From assembly GCA_002295635.1 (NCBI GenBank), contig DBHK01000027.1, positions 62,001 through 126,000 of the forward strand: DNA of 64,000 nt, in the 5' to 3' direction. Position numbers and translations under genes: made by a program. This document shows positions 8,814 through 17,534 of the stretch, piece after piece; the first letter of the stretch is position 1; each line of letters opens with the position of its first letter. The notes under the pieces are model-generated. The model saw only the letters and a list, made by a program, of their open reading frames with translations. It ran no database searches and was not told the DNA's origin. Source of the DNA: UBA830 sp002295635. GTDB taxonomy: Bacteria; Pseudomonadota; Alphaproteobacteria; MPNO01; UBA830.

Positions 8814-8827
8814 TTGTCATGTGACAA
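8814..8827. promoter_or_regulatory. Palindrome TTGTCA-TG-TGACAA, possible GntR-type operator
   Basis: Perfect six-base arms around two bases, 51 bases before the start of the TctC-type gene. The outer TTGT...ACAA resembles operators of GntR-family regulators of the FadR type, which often control carboxylate uptake genes. It sits three bases after another inverted repeat. Regulatory role is inference. Confidence 0.4.
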
Positions 8828-8877
8828 TGGTCAAGAACGAAAATATTTTTTTAAAAAGACATAGCAGGGAAAGATAA

Positions 8878-9915
8878 ATGAAATCATTTACGAAATTATT
8901 TTTTGCCGGCATCGCGGCGAGCGCCATGGTCGCGGGTGCGGCGACAACTGTATCCGCCGCCATGAACTATGCTGGCAAGACGATGAAAATCATCATTCCA
9001 TATGGCCCGGGTGGTACCTATGACAAATATGGTGTGGCGTTTTCGAACCATCTTGGGAAGCATATTCCCGGTAATCCCAATATAATTCTGCAACACATGC
9101 CAGGTGCCGGTGGCGCCAAGGCCATGAACTGGTTCTATAACGTTGCGCCAAAAGATGGACTCACCCTGATCGTACCACTTGATAATGGTGTGACGAATCA
9201 ACTCATGAGGCCTGAGAAGATGCGCTACGACGCTCGACACTTTAACTGGATCGGTTCTTCAAACCAAACCAATGTAGTAATGGTTGTACGATCTGATAGC
9301 GGTATAAATAAGCTATCGGATATGAAAAAGAAGCAGGTGATTGGAAGCACTAGCGGTAAGGGTTCTTCCGGATATATCAACCCGATGCTTATAAATGGCC
9401 TTTTCGGCTACAAAATTAAAATGGTTACTGGTTACAAGGGATCTTCAAAATCCATCTTTGCAATGGAGCAAGGTGAGTCTCAGATGGCAGCATTCAACTG
9501 GCTGGCATGGGCGTCAAAGGTGCCGCATTGGTTTAAGGGTGATAAACCATTTGCCCGTCCAATTGCTCAGATTGGCGTTTTCCGAGATCCTGACTTACCC
9601 AAGTCGGTGCCAATGATTAGTGAACTTGTTACTAAAGAAATGGATAAGAAAGCCGTTGGCTTCCTAAGTGTCGCGGGTCTTCTTGGCCGTGGTCTTGCGT
9701 TACCCCCGGGTGTTGGAAAAGATAACATTGATCTTTTGCGTTCTGCTTATGACAAGATGAATGCAGACCCGGCATTTGCAGCGGAGTTGAAAAAGCGCAA
9801 GCTGAGATTAATCCCTTCTTCGGGAGCCAAGATCCAGAAGATCGTCATTGACTCGGTCAATAACGCATCGCCAGATGTTGTAAAGCACGCTACGAAATTG
9901 ATCTTTGGGAGCTAA
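8878..9915 (+). CDS. TctC/Bug family tripartite tricarboxylate transporter substrate-binding protein
   Basis: A 345-residue periplasmic binding protein. The N-terminus is a clear Sec signal peptide with probable cleavage after VSA near residue 27. The mature part starts with MKIIIPYGPGGTYDKYG, the usual ligand-binding loop of the Bug family, followed by NIILQHMPGAGG. These proteins capture carboxylates or other small acids for TctAB membrane carriers. No tctA or tctB is in the window, so it is an orphan, as is common for this large family; it may serve a distant carrier or act as a sensor. A strong terminator follows at 9943-9974. GGGAAAG before the ATG is the ribosome binding site. Confidence 0.9.
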   Translation: MKSFTKLFFAGIAASAMVAGAATTVSAAMNYAGKTMKIIIPYGPGGTYDKYGVAFSNHLGKHIPGNPNIILQHMPGAGGAKAMNWFYNVAPKDGLTLIVPLDNGVTNQLMRPEKMRYDARHFNWIGSSNQTNVVMVVRSDSGINKLSDMKKKQVIGSTSGKGSSGYINPMLINGLFGYKIKMVTGYKGSSKSIFAMEQGESQMAAFNWLAWASKVPHWFKGDKPFARPIAQIGVFRDPDLPKSVPMISELVTKEMDKKAVGFLSVAGLLGRGLALPPGVGKDNIDLLRSAYDKMNADPAFAAELKKRKLRLIPSSGAKIQKIVIDSVNNASPDVVKHATKLIFGS

Positions 9916-9942
9916 AATCCTTAAATCATTTTGAAGTAATAG

Positions 9943-9974
9943 AAAAAGGGTCGGATTTAGTCCGACCCTTTTTT
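9943..9974. terminator. Bidirectional rho-independent terminator
   Basis: A perfect eight-base stem GGGTCGGA/TCCGACCC with a five-base loop, followed by six T residues on the plus strand and preceded by five A residues, which form a T run on the minus strand. It serves the TctC-type gene on the plus strand and cobT, which ends at 9989, on the minus strand. Confidence 0.9.
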
Positions 9975-9988
9975 GTATTGTCGGGGCA

Positions 9989-11851
9989 TTAGGCAGCGCT
10001 GTCGAATCGTCGGCTACGCTGCTTGGGTCCATCGTCGAAAAGCTCTGCCAGCCGGTCCATCATTGTTCCACCTAATTGCTCTGCGTCCATGATAGTCACG
10101 GCACGGCTATAATAACGAGTGACGTCATGGCCGATACCGATGGCCGTCAACTCGACGTCTGGTCGCATTTCTAGTGTCTTGATCACTTCCCTCAGATGGC
10201 GCTCAAGATAGTTTCCTGGATTAACCGAGAGGGTAGAGTCGTCGACCGGAGCTCCATCGGATATTACCATCAAGATCTTGCGCTGTTCGTGACGATTCAC
10301 CATACGGCTGTGCGCCCACAGTAATGCCTCGCCGTCGATATTCTCCTTCAGGAGGCCCTCACGCAGCATAAGACCTAACGATTTGCGTGCGCGGCGCCAT
10401 GGTGCGTCTGCGGGTTTATAAACAATATGACGGAGGTCGTTCAGCCGGCCCGGGTTGGCCGGTTTTCCGTCCGCTAGCCAGCGCTCCCGCGCCTGTCCAC
10501 CCTTCCATGCCCGTGTAGTGAAACCAAGGATTTCAACCTTCACCCCGCAGCGCTCAAGCGTTCGGGCGAGGATATCCGCGCTCATCGCCGCCACGGTGAT
10601 TGGTCGGCCTCGCATGGATCCTGAATTATCAATTAATAGGGTTACAACTGTGTCTCGGAATTCGGTTTCCTTCTCAATCTTGTAAGATAGTGGGTGCATC
10701 GGGTTGATGACTACCCGTGACAATCTACCCGCGTCGAGCAGACCCTCTTCTAGGTCGAACTCCCACGAACGTGATTGCTGCGCCAATAGCCGACGTTGCA
10801 GGCGATTTGCGAGTCGTCCGATTATTCCCTGCAAATTGGCAAGTTGCTGGTCAAGATGTTGCCGAAGTCGATTAAGTTCGTCGGCATCGCACAAATCCTC
10901 CGCTTCGACGACTTCGTCGTATTCGATCGTATAAGGCTGATAGATGGGTTCACGTTCACGGCCGGGACCACCTTCTTGGCGTTGCTGGTGCTCAGATTGT
11001 TCCCCATCTTCGTCACCGGTGCCTGGCATCATTTCGTCTTGGCCCTGCTCAGACATGGATTCGTCGCCCTCCTCGACATCCATATCCTCCATTTCCGAAG
11101 ATTCGTCGCCTGACATCTCGGCCGATACGCCTTCCGTATCCGCGTCGTCGGCATCTGCGTCTTCGGCATCCTGCTCTTCAGATTCCTCGCCCTGTTCGCC
11201 TTCCTGCTGGTCTGTAGCTTCTGATTCCTCATCAATAAGCTCTAGTTCCACCAAAAGATCAGTGAGCGCCTCCGCGTATGCTTCTTGGTCATCAATTCGG
11301 TCAGCTAGACTGTCGAAGTCAGTGTCGATCTTATCGTTAACCCAGTCTCGCCAGAGTCCAACCAATTGCTCACCACCCTCGGGGAGTTTTTCACCTGTCA
11401 GTTTTTCGCGGACCATAAGCCCAATTGCTTCTGACAAGGGAGCGTCTTCGCGCACGTTAACGCGGGTGTACCCAAACGAATCGCATTTTGCTTCGAGAGA
11501 AGCGCGAAGGTTATTCGCGACTCCGGCCATAATTCGACCTCCGAGAACCTCGCAGCGTACCCCTTCGAGAGATTCGAATACCGCTCGTGCATTCTCTCCC
11601 TGCGGGGCCCGCGTCGCATGGACCGTTTCGTCGTGAAATCGGAGGCGTAGCGCCATTGCGTCCGCCTCGCCGCGGAGCGCTGCAATCTCCTTTTCTGTGA
11701 AATCGCGAGACGGAATTGGCAGACGGGCTTGATTATCAACTAGCCTTGCCTCTGAACCATAAACGAGTGTGATGTCCTCACGCTCGGAAATCGCCCGCAT
11801 TGCTGCTGCGGTGACGCGTCTAAATTCTTCTGCCGGCTGGTCGTCGCTCAT
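9989..11851 (-). CDS. cobT: Cobaltochelatase subunit CobT
   Basis: A 620-residue CobT, which with the AAA+ protein CobS forms the ATP-driven chaperone part of the aerobic CobNST cobalt chelatase. The chelatase inserts cobalt into hydrogenobyrinic acid a,c-diamide in adenosylcobalamin synthesis. An N-terminal domain (1-200) is followed by a long, very acidic low-complexity linker (about 202-298) and a C-terminal von Willebrand A domain with the metal-binding site LLIDNSGSMRG at 405-415. Length is normal. It lies seven bases after cobS in the same operon. The large CobN subunit is not in the window. Codon use in the acidic linker gives a serine-rich antisense reading frame that is not a gene. 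Confidence 0.96.
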   Translation of the reverse strand: MSDDQPAEEFRRVTAAAMRAISEREDITLVYGSEARLVDNQARLPIPSRDFTEKEIAALRGEADAMALRLRFHDETVHATRAPQGENARAVFESLEGVRCEVLGGRIMAGVANNLRASLEAKCDSFGYTRVNVREDAPLSEAIGLMVREKLTGEKLPEGGEQLVGLWRDWVNDKIDTDFDSLADRIDDQEAYAEALTDLLVELELIDEESEATDQQEGEQGEESEEQDAEDADADDADTEGVSAEMSGDESSEMEDMDVEEGDESMSEQGQDEMMPGTGDEDGEQSEHQQRQEGGPGREREPIYQPYTIEYDEVVEAEDLCDADELNRLRQHLDQQLANLQGIIGRLANRLQRRLLAQQSRSWEFDLEEGLLDAGRLSRVVINPMHPLSYKIEKETEFRDTVVTLLIDNSGSMRGRPITVAAMSADILARTLERCGVKVEILGFTTRAWKGGQARERWLADGKPANPGRLNDLRHIVYKPADAPWRRARKSLGLMLREGLLKENIDGEALLWAHSRMVNRHEQRKILMVISDGAPVDDSTLSVNPGNYLERHLREVIKTLEMRPDVELTAIGIGHDVTRYYSRAVTIMDAEQLGGTMMDRLAELFDDGPKQRSRRFDSAA

Positions 11852-11858
11852 TTTCTGA

Positions 11859-12866
11859 TCAGGCGGCTGTCTGCGTTGCGTTCAGTTCCGGCAGTTCCTC
11901 GCCGAAGCAGCGTTGATAGTATTCAGCCACGGTCGTTCGCTCTAGTTCATCGCACTTATTCAAGAAAGTCATCCGAAAAGCTGTTCCAATGTCCCCCAAG
12001 ATCAAATTATTTTCTGCCCAAGTAATAACCGTTCGCGGCGACATGACGGTTGAAATATCGCCGGCCATAAATCCGGCACGCGATAAATCAGCAACGCGTA
12101 CCATGGAGCTGATTTTCTGTTGTCCTTCGGCATCTTTGTTGTAATCCGGGCACTTAGAAAGAATGATAGCTGTTTCTTTGTCATGTGGAAGGTAGTTCAG
12201 CGTAGTGACAAGGTTCCAGCGGTCGAGTTGTCCTTGGTTGATCTGTTGGGTGCCGTGATAAAGGCCCGTCGTGTCGCCTAATCCGACCGTGTTAGCCGTG
12301 GCCAGAAGGCGGAAAGCGGGGTGAGGCCTTAGAACGCGATTCTGATCAAGAAGAGTCATTTTACCATCGACTTCCAAAACACGTTGAATGACGAACATTA
12401 CATCCGGTCGCCCAGCATCATATTCGTCAAACACGAGTGCCATCGGGCTCTGTAGTGCCCAAGGAAGAATTCCATCACGAAACTCTGTAACCTGCTTACC
12501 ATCTTTGAGGACAATGGCGTCCTTTCCGATGAGATCTATCCTGCTGATATGGCTATCAAGGTTTATACGGATACATGGCCAGTTTAGCCTCGCGGCAACT
12601 TGTTCGACATGGGTCGACTTGCCGGTGCCGTGATAACCTTGGATAAGCAGCCGGCGATTATGAGCAAACGCCATCATAATCGCGAGGGTTGTGTCGTGAT
12701 CGAAACAATAGGTGTCGTCAAGATCTGGTACATGTTCGGTTTTTTTGGAAAAAGCCGGCATCTCCATTTCGATGTCGAGGTCAAAGGCCTCTTTGGCCGA
12801 CGTGGTCGTGTCCGGCGTATCGATTTCGCTGATCTCAAAAATCGCGCTCTGGTCTTTGGAAGCCAT
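11859..12866 (-). CDS. cobS: Cobaltochelatase subunit CobS (AAA+ ATPase)
   Basis: A 335-residue AAA+ ATPase of the MoxR-like clade. The Walker A motif is GYHGTGKST (77-85) and Walker B is LVFDEYD (144-150); sensor-1 sits in LLATANTVG. It forms a ring with CobT that drives the large subunit CobN in cobalt insertion into the corrin ring. Length matches characterised CobS. It is transcribed after the dnaJ-like gene and before cobT, the usual alphaproteobacterial order. Confidence 0.97.
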   Translation of the reverse strand: MASKDQSAIFEISEIDTPDTTTSAKEAFDLDIEMEMPAFSKKTEHVPDLDDTYCFDHDTTLAIMMAFAHNRRLLIQGYHGTGKSTHVEQVAARLNWPCIRINLDSHISRIDLIGKDAIVLKDGKQVTEFRDGILPWALQSPMALVFDEYDAGRPDVMFVIQRVLEVDGKMTLLDQNRVLRPHPAFRLLATANTVGLGDTTGLYHGTQQINQGQLDRWNLVTTLNYLPHDKETAIILSKCPDYNKDAEGQQKISSMVRVADLSRAGFMAGDISTVMSPRTVITWAENNLILGDIGTAFRMTFLNKCDELERTTVAEYYQRCFGEELPELNATQTAA

Positions 12867-12909
12867 TCAACTGTGTTCCTTAAGAGTATAAAGATTTTAA
12901 CGAACCAAC

Positions 12910-13479
12910 CTATATTAGGCGGTCGCTGTCCCGTAACGTAGTGTATGCATAATTTACCAACTTTAGCTGGTCTTCCGCCCTTTTGTCGCCCCCGTTGGCA
13001 TCGGGGTGCAGCATCTTGGCGAGAGTTTTATAGCGCAGTTTTACATCGGCTTTCGTCACTGGCGCAACCAGTCCCAGTACTGAGACTGCTTCTCGTTCCT
13101 CAGATGAAAAAGATTGAAGTTGGGTCTCCGCCTCCCGGGTTAGCGGTCCATATGTAAGACCTTGGCCGAAAATGTTTAGCGGATCCGATATCCGGTCCCC
13201 GTATTTAGTTGTACGAGAGCCAAGCGGCCAGGTTGGTCGGCGCCAGACAACATCATTCCGCATTTCGGCCTCAACAGTAGCGTCATCCATATCCGCATAG
13301 TAATTCCAAGCGGAATTGTAATCGCGGACGTGTTCAAGGCAAAACCAGTAGTATTGGTCCAATGTGTCTCTGGACTGGGGCGCGCGATATTTTCCGTCTA
13401 GGCTGCAATCGGGGTGTGCGCAGATTTTGCCCTCAAAGTTGGCTTCGCTCTTAGGATATTTCGGGCGAGATAACGGCAT
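12910..13479 (-). CDS. DnaJ-domain protein of the cobS neighbourhood
   Basis: A protein of about 189 residues with a C-terminal J domain (about 132-189). It contains the Hsp70-contacting HPD at 158-160 in KMLHPDANGGD, followed by a helix ending LVNYAYTTLRD. The N-terminal half has a family-specific block with CAHPDC and, 22 residues later, CLEH, which may bind zinc. This class of J protein is found just upstream of cobS in many alphaproteobacteria. Its partner is probably DnaK, but the client is unknown. I chose the ATG at 13479 because relatives begin near PLSRPKYPKSE; a longer GTG-started form from 13539 has no support. Confidence 0.88.
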   Translation of the reverse strand: MPLSRPKYPKSEANFEGKICAHPDCSLDGKYRAPQSRDTLDQYYWFCLEHVRDYNSAWNYYADMDDATVEAEMRNDVVWRRPTWPLGSRTTKYGDRISDPLNIFGQGLTYGPLTREAETQLQSFSSEEREAVSVLGLVAPVTKADVKLRYKTLAKMLHPDANGGDKRAEDQLKLVNYAYTTLRDSDRLI

Positions 13480-13589
13480 GGTGGGAGTATGGTCGCCACA
13501 ATTTGGCGGTGCAAGCGTGGACAGGTATAATCCCTGCACGCATAGACGGTGGCGATATCGCCCGAACTAGGTACCGCGTAGAGGGTATA

Positions 13590-13850
13590 ATGACAGTGCT
13601 GCAAGATATTGAAACTAAACTGACTGAGGCGTTCGAGCCGGTTTCATTGACCGTTATCGACGAATCTTCTCTTCATGCCGGCCATATTGGTGCTAGGCCA
13701 GAGGGCGAGACACATTTCCGGGTAGAAATAGTCGCCAATGCATTTTCAAACAGGACGCGACTCGAACGACAACGAATGGTCTATGCAGTGCTAGCGTCGG
13801 AGCTAGCTGGCCCGGTACACGCTCTGTCAGTCTTCGCTAACGCACCGTGA
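13590..13850 (+). CDS. bolA: BolA family protein
   Basis: An 86-residue BolA protein, a partner of monothiol glutaredoxins in iron-sulfur cluster handling, also linked to stress morphology. The fold is shown by LTVIDESSLHAGHIG with the conserved His residues, the FRVEIVANAF strand, and RLERQRMVYAVLASELAGPVHALSVFA with the invariant His near the end. The ATG at 13590 has GAGGG in front and gives the family length; upstream in-frame codons are not needed. It is divergent from the dnaJ-cobS-cobT operon, as in many alphaproteobacteria. Confidence 0.95.
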   Translation: MTVLQDIETKLTEAFEPVSLTVIDESSLHAGHIGARPEGETHFRVEIVANAFSNRTRLERQRMVYAVLASELAGPVHALSVFANAP

Positions 13851-14086
13851 ATTCAGTATTTGAAATTCCGTTTTGCAATACGGTCAAGTCTTAGGTTTGC
13901 GATTTGATGAAAGTTTCGACCAATCAGAAAATTGGTTAATTGACCTCAGCATCGTTTAGATAGCTCTCATTAACCCACAAACCATCGGTGCATCGAAAGC
14001 TGAAGCTTTCTGAGGGTCAGATTTTATATGTTCTCGTGAAAATTTTACAGTCAATAACGGCGAATATTAATTTCCGTTTTTAGTGA

Positions 14087-15379
14087 TTACTTGGCGACAT
14101 TCTCGCTAGGCAGTTCCTCTACCCGGCTGAGCCGGATTGAGGTGATCCGGTTACGCTGACGTCGCACGATCTCGAACCGAAAGCCATGGAAGTGGAATAT
14201 CTGACCAATATTTGGGATAACCTTAGCCTCGTATATTATCAAACCCGCCAGCGTGGCGACATCTTGGTCAGGGAGATCCCAGCCAAATCGACGGTTAAGA
14301 TCTCTTAACGTCACTCCGCCAGCGATTAGGTAAGATCCATCGCGTTGCGGGCGGACCCCAATCGGTACGACATCGTGTTCGTCGGAAATGTCTCCAACGA
14401 TTTCTTCCAGAATGTCTTCTAAAGTCACGACACCCATCAGAGCCCCATATTCGTCGACTACCAGCGCAAAATGTTCTCGTCGTCGCCGGAAGGCGTTAAG
14501 TTGGTCCAGTAGTGTTGTCGACTCGGGGATGAACCATGGAGGCGTCGCCACGTTGTCGATATCCAGTGCGTCGATATCACCGGTATGATTGTGGACTTCG
14601 CGCAGCATCGCCTTGGCGTGCATGACACCAATGATATTGTCCGGCGAATTCCGCCAAAGGGGTACACGCGTAAATGGACTGGCGAGTGCCTCCTCAACGA
14701 TCTGACTAGTCGGTAGGGATGCATCAATCATGAAAATTTCGCGACGGTGCTGCATCACCATTTCAACATCTACGTCTGCAAGGTCTAGAACGCTATGCAG
14801 CATAGCGCGCTCATGACGCGACATAGCTCCATGTCCGCGATGAAGTTCGATAGCGCCGCGCAGTTCTTCCATTGTCGCGCTCCAATCCCGGCTATCCTGG
14901 GATTTTACGCCAAACAACCGCTGTACAGCCCGGGTGACGTATTGAATCGCGGACATTACTGGACCGAGAAGTCGGACAAGTAGCAGGAAGGTTGGTGCGA
15001 TTGTAAGCGCTAGCCGGTCCGCATTCCGAAGGGCATAGGTTTTCGGGAGGATTTCTCCAAATATCAGCACCAACAAAGTCATTGCCACAGTTGCATAGAT
15101 CACGCCGGTTTCGCCAAACGAACTGATCAATATGCTAGTAGCAAGTGCCGAGGCCAGTATATTTACTAAATTATTACCGAGCAGAATCGTACCAATCATG
15201 TGATCTTGATCGGCACGGAGGCGATTAACCAAGCCAGCTCTCCGATTTCCTCTGGCTTCCATTTGATGCATTCGAGGCCGAGACGCCGCAGTCAGCGCGG
15301 TTTCCGAGCTGGAAAAAAAACCGGAAAGTATCAAAAGAACGGCAATCCCGCCAATTGTTGCAAGGGTTGCTATTTCCAT
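14087..15379 (-). CDS. CNNM/CorC (HlyC/CorC) family transporter
   Basis: A 430-residue membrane protein with an N-terminal DUF21/CNNM transmembrane domain (about residues 1-180, four hydrophobic segments). It contains SGFFSSSETALTAASRPRM and the gate region LIFGEILPKTYAL. Two CBS domains follow (about 200-320; VVDEYGALMGVVTLEDILEEIVG), then a CorC_HlyC domain with TLAGLIIYEAKVIPNIG. CNNM proteins move or regulate Mg2+ in exchange for Na+. The start at 15379 leaves a 50-base gap from aroB and places the first membrane segment at the N-terminus; a longer frame from 15445 would overlap aroB. It follows aroK-aroB, a usual alphaproteobacterial order. Confidence 0.92.
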   Translation of the reverse strand: MEIATLATIGGIAVLLILSGFFSSSETALTAASRPRMHQMEARGNRRAGLVNRLRADQDHMIGTILLGNNLVNILASALATSILISSFGETGVIYATVAMTLLVLIFGEILPKTYALRNADRLALTIAPTFLLLVRLLGPVMSAIQYVTRAVQRLFGVKSQDSRDWSATMEELRGAIELHRGHGAMSRHERAMLHSVLDLADVDVEMVMQHRREIFMIDASLPTSQIVEEALASPFTRVPLWRNSPDNIIGVMHAKAMLREVHNHTGDIDALDIDNVATPPWFIPESTTLLDQLNAFRRRREHFALVVDEYGALMGVVTLEDILEEIVGDISDEHDVVPIGVRPQRDGSYLIAGGVTLRDLNRRFGWDLPDQDVATLAGLIIYEAKVIPNIGQIFHFHGFRFEIVRRQRNRITSIRLSRVEELPSENVAK

Positions 15380-15428
15380 ACGACTGTGGACCGACTGTTT
15401 TGTAATGTTAATTGAAAGATAGAATAGG

Positions 15429-16547
15429 TCATGTGTCGACTGCATGCGTTAGCATACGCTCGACTATATCGAGCTCTACATCGCGCGCAATAAATGCCTC
15501 TCCGATAGCGCGGGCGAGAATAAACGTAATCCGACCATTTTCTACTTTCTTATCGTGACACATATGTCCTATTAGGGTAGCCGGGTTCCATTGCCGATTA
15601 CCGTCCGCCGAAACTGATACAGGTAGACCCATACGATTAAAATGGGCGATCGTGCGATTTAGATCTCCCGCTGGGCAGACACCCATTCTGACTGAGAGAT
15701 CAAGCGCCATGATCATGCCTATAGCAACGGCTTCACCGTGCAGGATATCAGATCCGAAACCTGTTTCCACCTCTAGCGCGTGCCCGAACGTGTGGCCAAA
15801 ATTGAGTAGTGCGCGAGCACCATTTTCGTATTCATCCTCCATGACAACAGACGCTTTTGCGGCGCAGCTTAATTTCACAGCGTATTGCAATGCCTCCCGA
15901 TTGCCTTCGAGGATGGATAATCCATTTTCTTCGAGCCACGTAAAGAATTTCCTGTCCCGGATCAGGCCGTATTTTATGATCTCAGCGTAGCCGGCAAGAA
16001 ACTCTCGCTTCGGCAGTGTTTCGAGTACTCCGGTATCGGCCAGAACTAAACGTGGTTGATAAAATGCTCCCGCAAGATTTTTACCGTGCGGCGTATTGAT
16101 ACCTGTTTTTCCGCCAACCGAACTGTCCACCTGCGCTAGTAGCGTCGTTGGGATTTGGACAAAATTAAGGCCTCTAAGGATCTGGCTAGCGGCAAACCCA
16201 GTAATATCTCCGACAACCCCCCCGCCGAGTGCAACAAGCGTTGAGCCTCGCTCGGGCGCTCCATCAAGTACGCCATTGACTACAGCCTCGATGGTCTGGA
16301 AGTTCTTGGTGTCTTCTCCAGCGGGCAAAATAATATCTTTTACGCCAAAACCACACTCCTTCAGAGACCCAGCCACCGTTTCTAGATAATATGGCGCAAC
16401 ATTTTCATCCGTAACTATCCAGCACATGCCACCGCTGAGCACATCCCGCAAATAATTACCCGTTTTTTTTAGTAGGTTTTCTCCAATGAAGATCTTGTAG
16501 GAACGTTCTCCCAAATCTAAGTCAAGCGATTCAACAGGAGACATCAT
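15429..16547 (-). CDS. aroB: 3-dehydroquinate synthase
   Basis: A 372-residue AroB, second step of the shikimate pathway: it converts DAHP to 3-dehydroquinate using bound NAD+ and a divalent metal. Visible motifs are GEDTKNFQ (77-84), the NAD-binding GGGVVGD (108-114), SVGGKTGIN from 133, the metal ligand Glu189 in YAEIIKYG, and the ligand His residues 252 and 256 in GHTFGHALE. The start overlaps the aroK stop by four bases, so the two are translationally coupled. Confidence 0.97.
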   Translation of the reverse strand: MMSPVESLDLDLGERSYKIFIGENLLKKTGNYLRDVLSGGMCWIVTDENVAPYYLETVAGSLKECGFGVKDIILPAGEDTKNFQTIEAVVNGVLDGAPERGSTLVALGGGVVGDITGFAASQILRGLNFVQIPTTLLAQVDSSVGGKTGINTPHGKNLAGAFYQPRLVLADTGVLETLPKREFLAGYAEIIKYGLIRDRKFFTWLEENGLSILEGNREALQYAVKLSCAAKASVVMEDEYENGARALLNFGHTFGHALEVETGFGSDILHGEAVAIGMIMALDLSVRMGVCPAGDLNRTIAHFNRMGLPVSVSADGNRQWNPATLIGHMCHDKKVENGRITFILARAIGEAFIARDVELDIVERMLTHAVDT

Positions 16548-17134
16548 TCGGCTACCGAATCGCTTTTGCTGATGGACGCGAATGCGTGCAACGCATCATA
16601 TACCTTCTTAACAGTCAAATCCGGCGATTCATTGCCGGTCTCAACTGTCAAATCAGCCTCGGCATAAGTCGAGTGGCGCTGAGACATCAGGTCTTCTAGC
16701 TTCCGTCGTTTGTCACCGCCTTCGAGCAGAGGCCGGCTGTTATTCCGGGAGACCCTCTGAAGCAATATCTCCACGTCCGCCTTCAACCAAACTGACACGC
16801 CCATTTGTCGTATGTTGGATCGAGTTTCCTCATCCATGAATGCGCCGCCACCCGTTGCGATCACGCGTGGTTGCTGAGACAATAGTCGCGCGATTACCCG
16901 GCGTTCACCGTCCCGGAAGGCCTGCTCACCAAATTCTGCGAAAATCTCCGAAACTGTTCGATCGGCTGCTACCTCAATTTCGGTATCGGCGTCCACGAAA
17001 TCCATATCCAGCCATTGCGCGAGACGGTTGCCGATGCATGTTTTTCCCGACCCCATAAGGCCGACGAGAACCACGGATCTACAACTTAAGGCTGTGAATA
17101 TTTCTGTCGAAGAGAGTGGTTTTTGCTGAGACAT
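16544..17134 (-). CDS. aroK: Shikimate kinase
   Basis: A 196-residue shikimate kinase, which phosphorylates shikimate with ATP in the aromatic amino acid pathway. The P-loop is GLMGSGKT (25-32), the shikimate-binding Asp residues are in DFVDADTEIE (about 46-54), GGGAF is near 95-99, and the lid region is in SRNNSRPLLEGGD. It is the first gene of an aroK-aroB pair with a four-base overlap. The N-terminal 18 residues are longer than in E. coli AroK, which is common in alphaproteobacteria. Confidence 0.96.
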   Translation of the reverse strand: MSQQKPLSSTEIFTALSCRSVVLVGLMGSGKTCIGNRLAQWLDMDFVDADTEIEVAADRTVSEIFAEFGEQAFRDGERRVIARLLSQQPRVIATGGGAFMDEETRSNIRQMGVSVWLKADVEILLQRVSRNNSRPLLEGGDKRRKLEDLMSQRHSTYAEADLTVETGNESPDLTVKKVYDALHAFASISKSDSVAE

Positions 17135-17393
17135 TCGATTAAGGGCGGTAGGTGCTCACAAAATAGCTCTAGGGCGGATTTTTGCCCCCCGGGACGTTGA
17201 AAGCTCCCTCGGCAGCCGATACACTGCCCTGAAATCGCCACAAAGATTCATTATATTACAAATATACGACGATTTTTTGTCTGTGTCGCCATTGATAACG
17301 CTATCATCGACTGCGGTTAGGAGACCTGTAACATGGGCCATTCGAGCGTTTTACGCTGGCGGCGAATCGCAAAACAAGACAGGGTTTACAGAA

Positions 17394-17534
17394 ATGAGGA
17401 AAATGGCTTCTGTGATCATCGTGTTAGCGCTCCTTTTGTTGTTTGGCGGGGGGCTTTTTCTTGCGACTTGGGAAATTCCAGTACCGGCAAATGATATTGA
17501 GCGTACAATCCCAAATGAACGGTTCACTAAATAG
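17394..17534 (+). CDS. Small single-span membrane protein upstream of the exported protein
   Basis: A 46-residue protein beginning MRKMASVIIVLALLLLFGG, one hydrophobic segment with a positively charged N-terminus, followed by a short tail with TWEIPVPANDIERTIPNERF. The pattern of one membrane helix, then WxIPxP and a charged PNxRF end, resembles small unannotated proteins I recall from other Rhodospirillales, but I cannot verify it. The tail would lie in the periplasm if the N-terminus is cytoplasmic. Its 3' end overlaps the start of the next gene by 20 bases, so the two are probably co-translated. Function unknown. Confidence 0.6.
   Translation: MRKMASVIIVLALLLLFGGGLFLATWEIPVPANDIERTIPNERFTK

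Noticed and set aside
10944..11636. A plus-strand open frame of about 230 codons, very rich in Ser
   Set aside because: It is the antisense of the acidic Glu/Asp-rich part of cobT, whose codons read as Ser-rich on the other strand. No ribosome binding site or family motif.
13995..14010. A GAAAGC-TGAA-GCTTTC hairpin after bolA
   Set aside because: No T run follows on either strand and the stem is short, so it is not a convincing terminator.
17156..17341. A minus-strand open frame of about 61 codons upstream of aroK
   Set aside because: No motif, no ribosome binding site, and it covers the likely promoter region between divergent genes.
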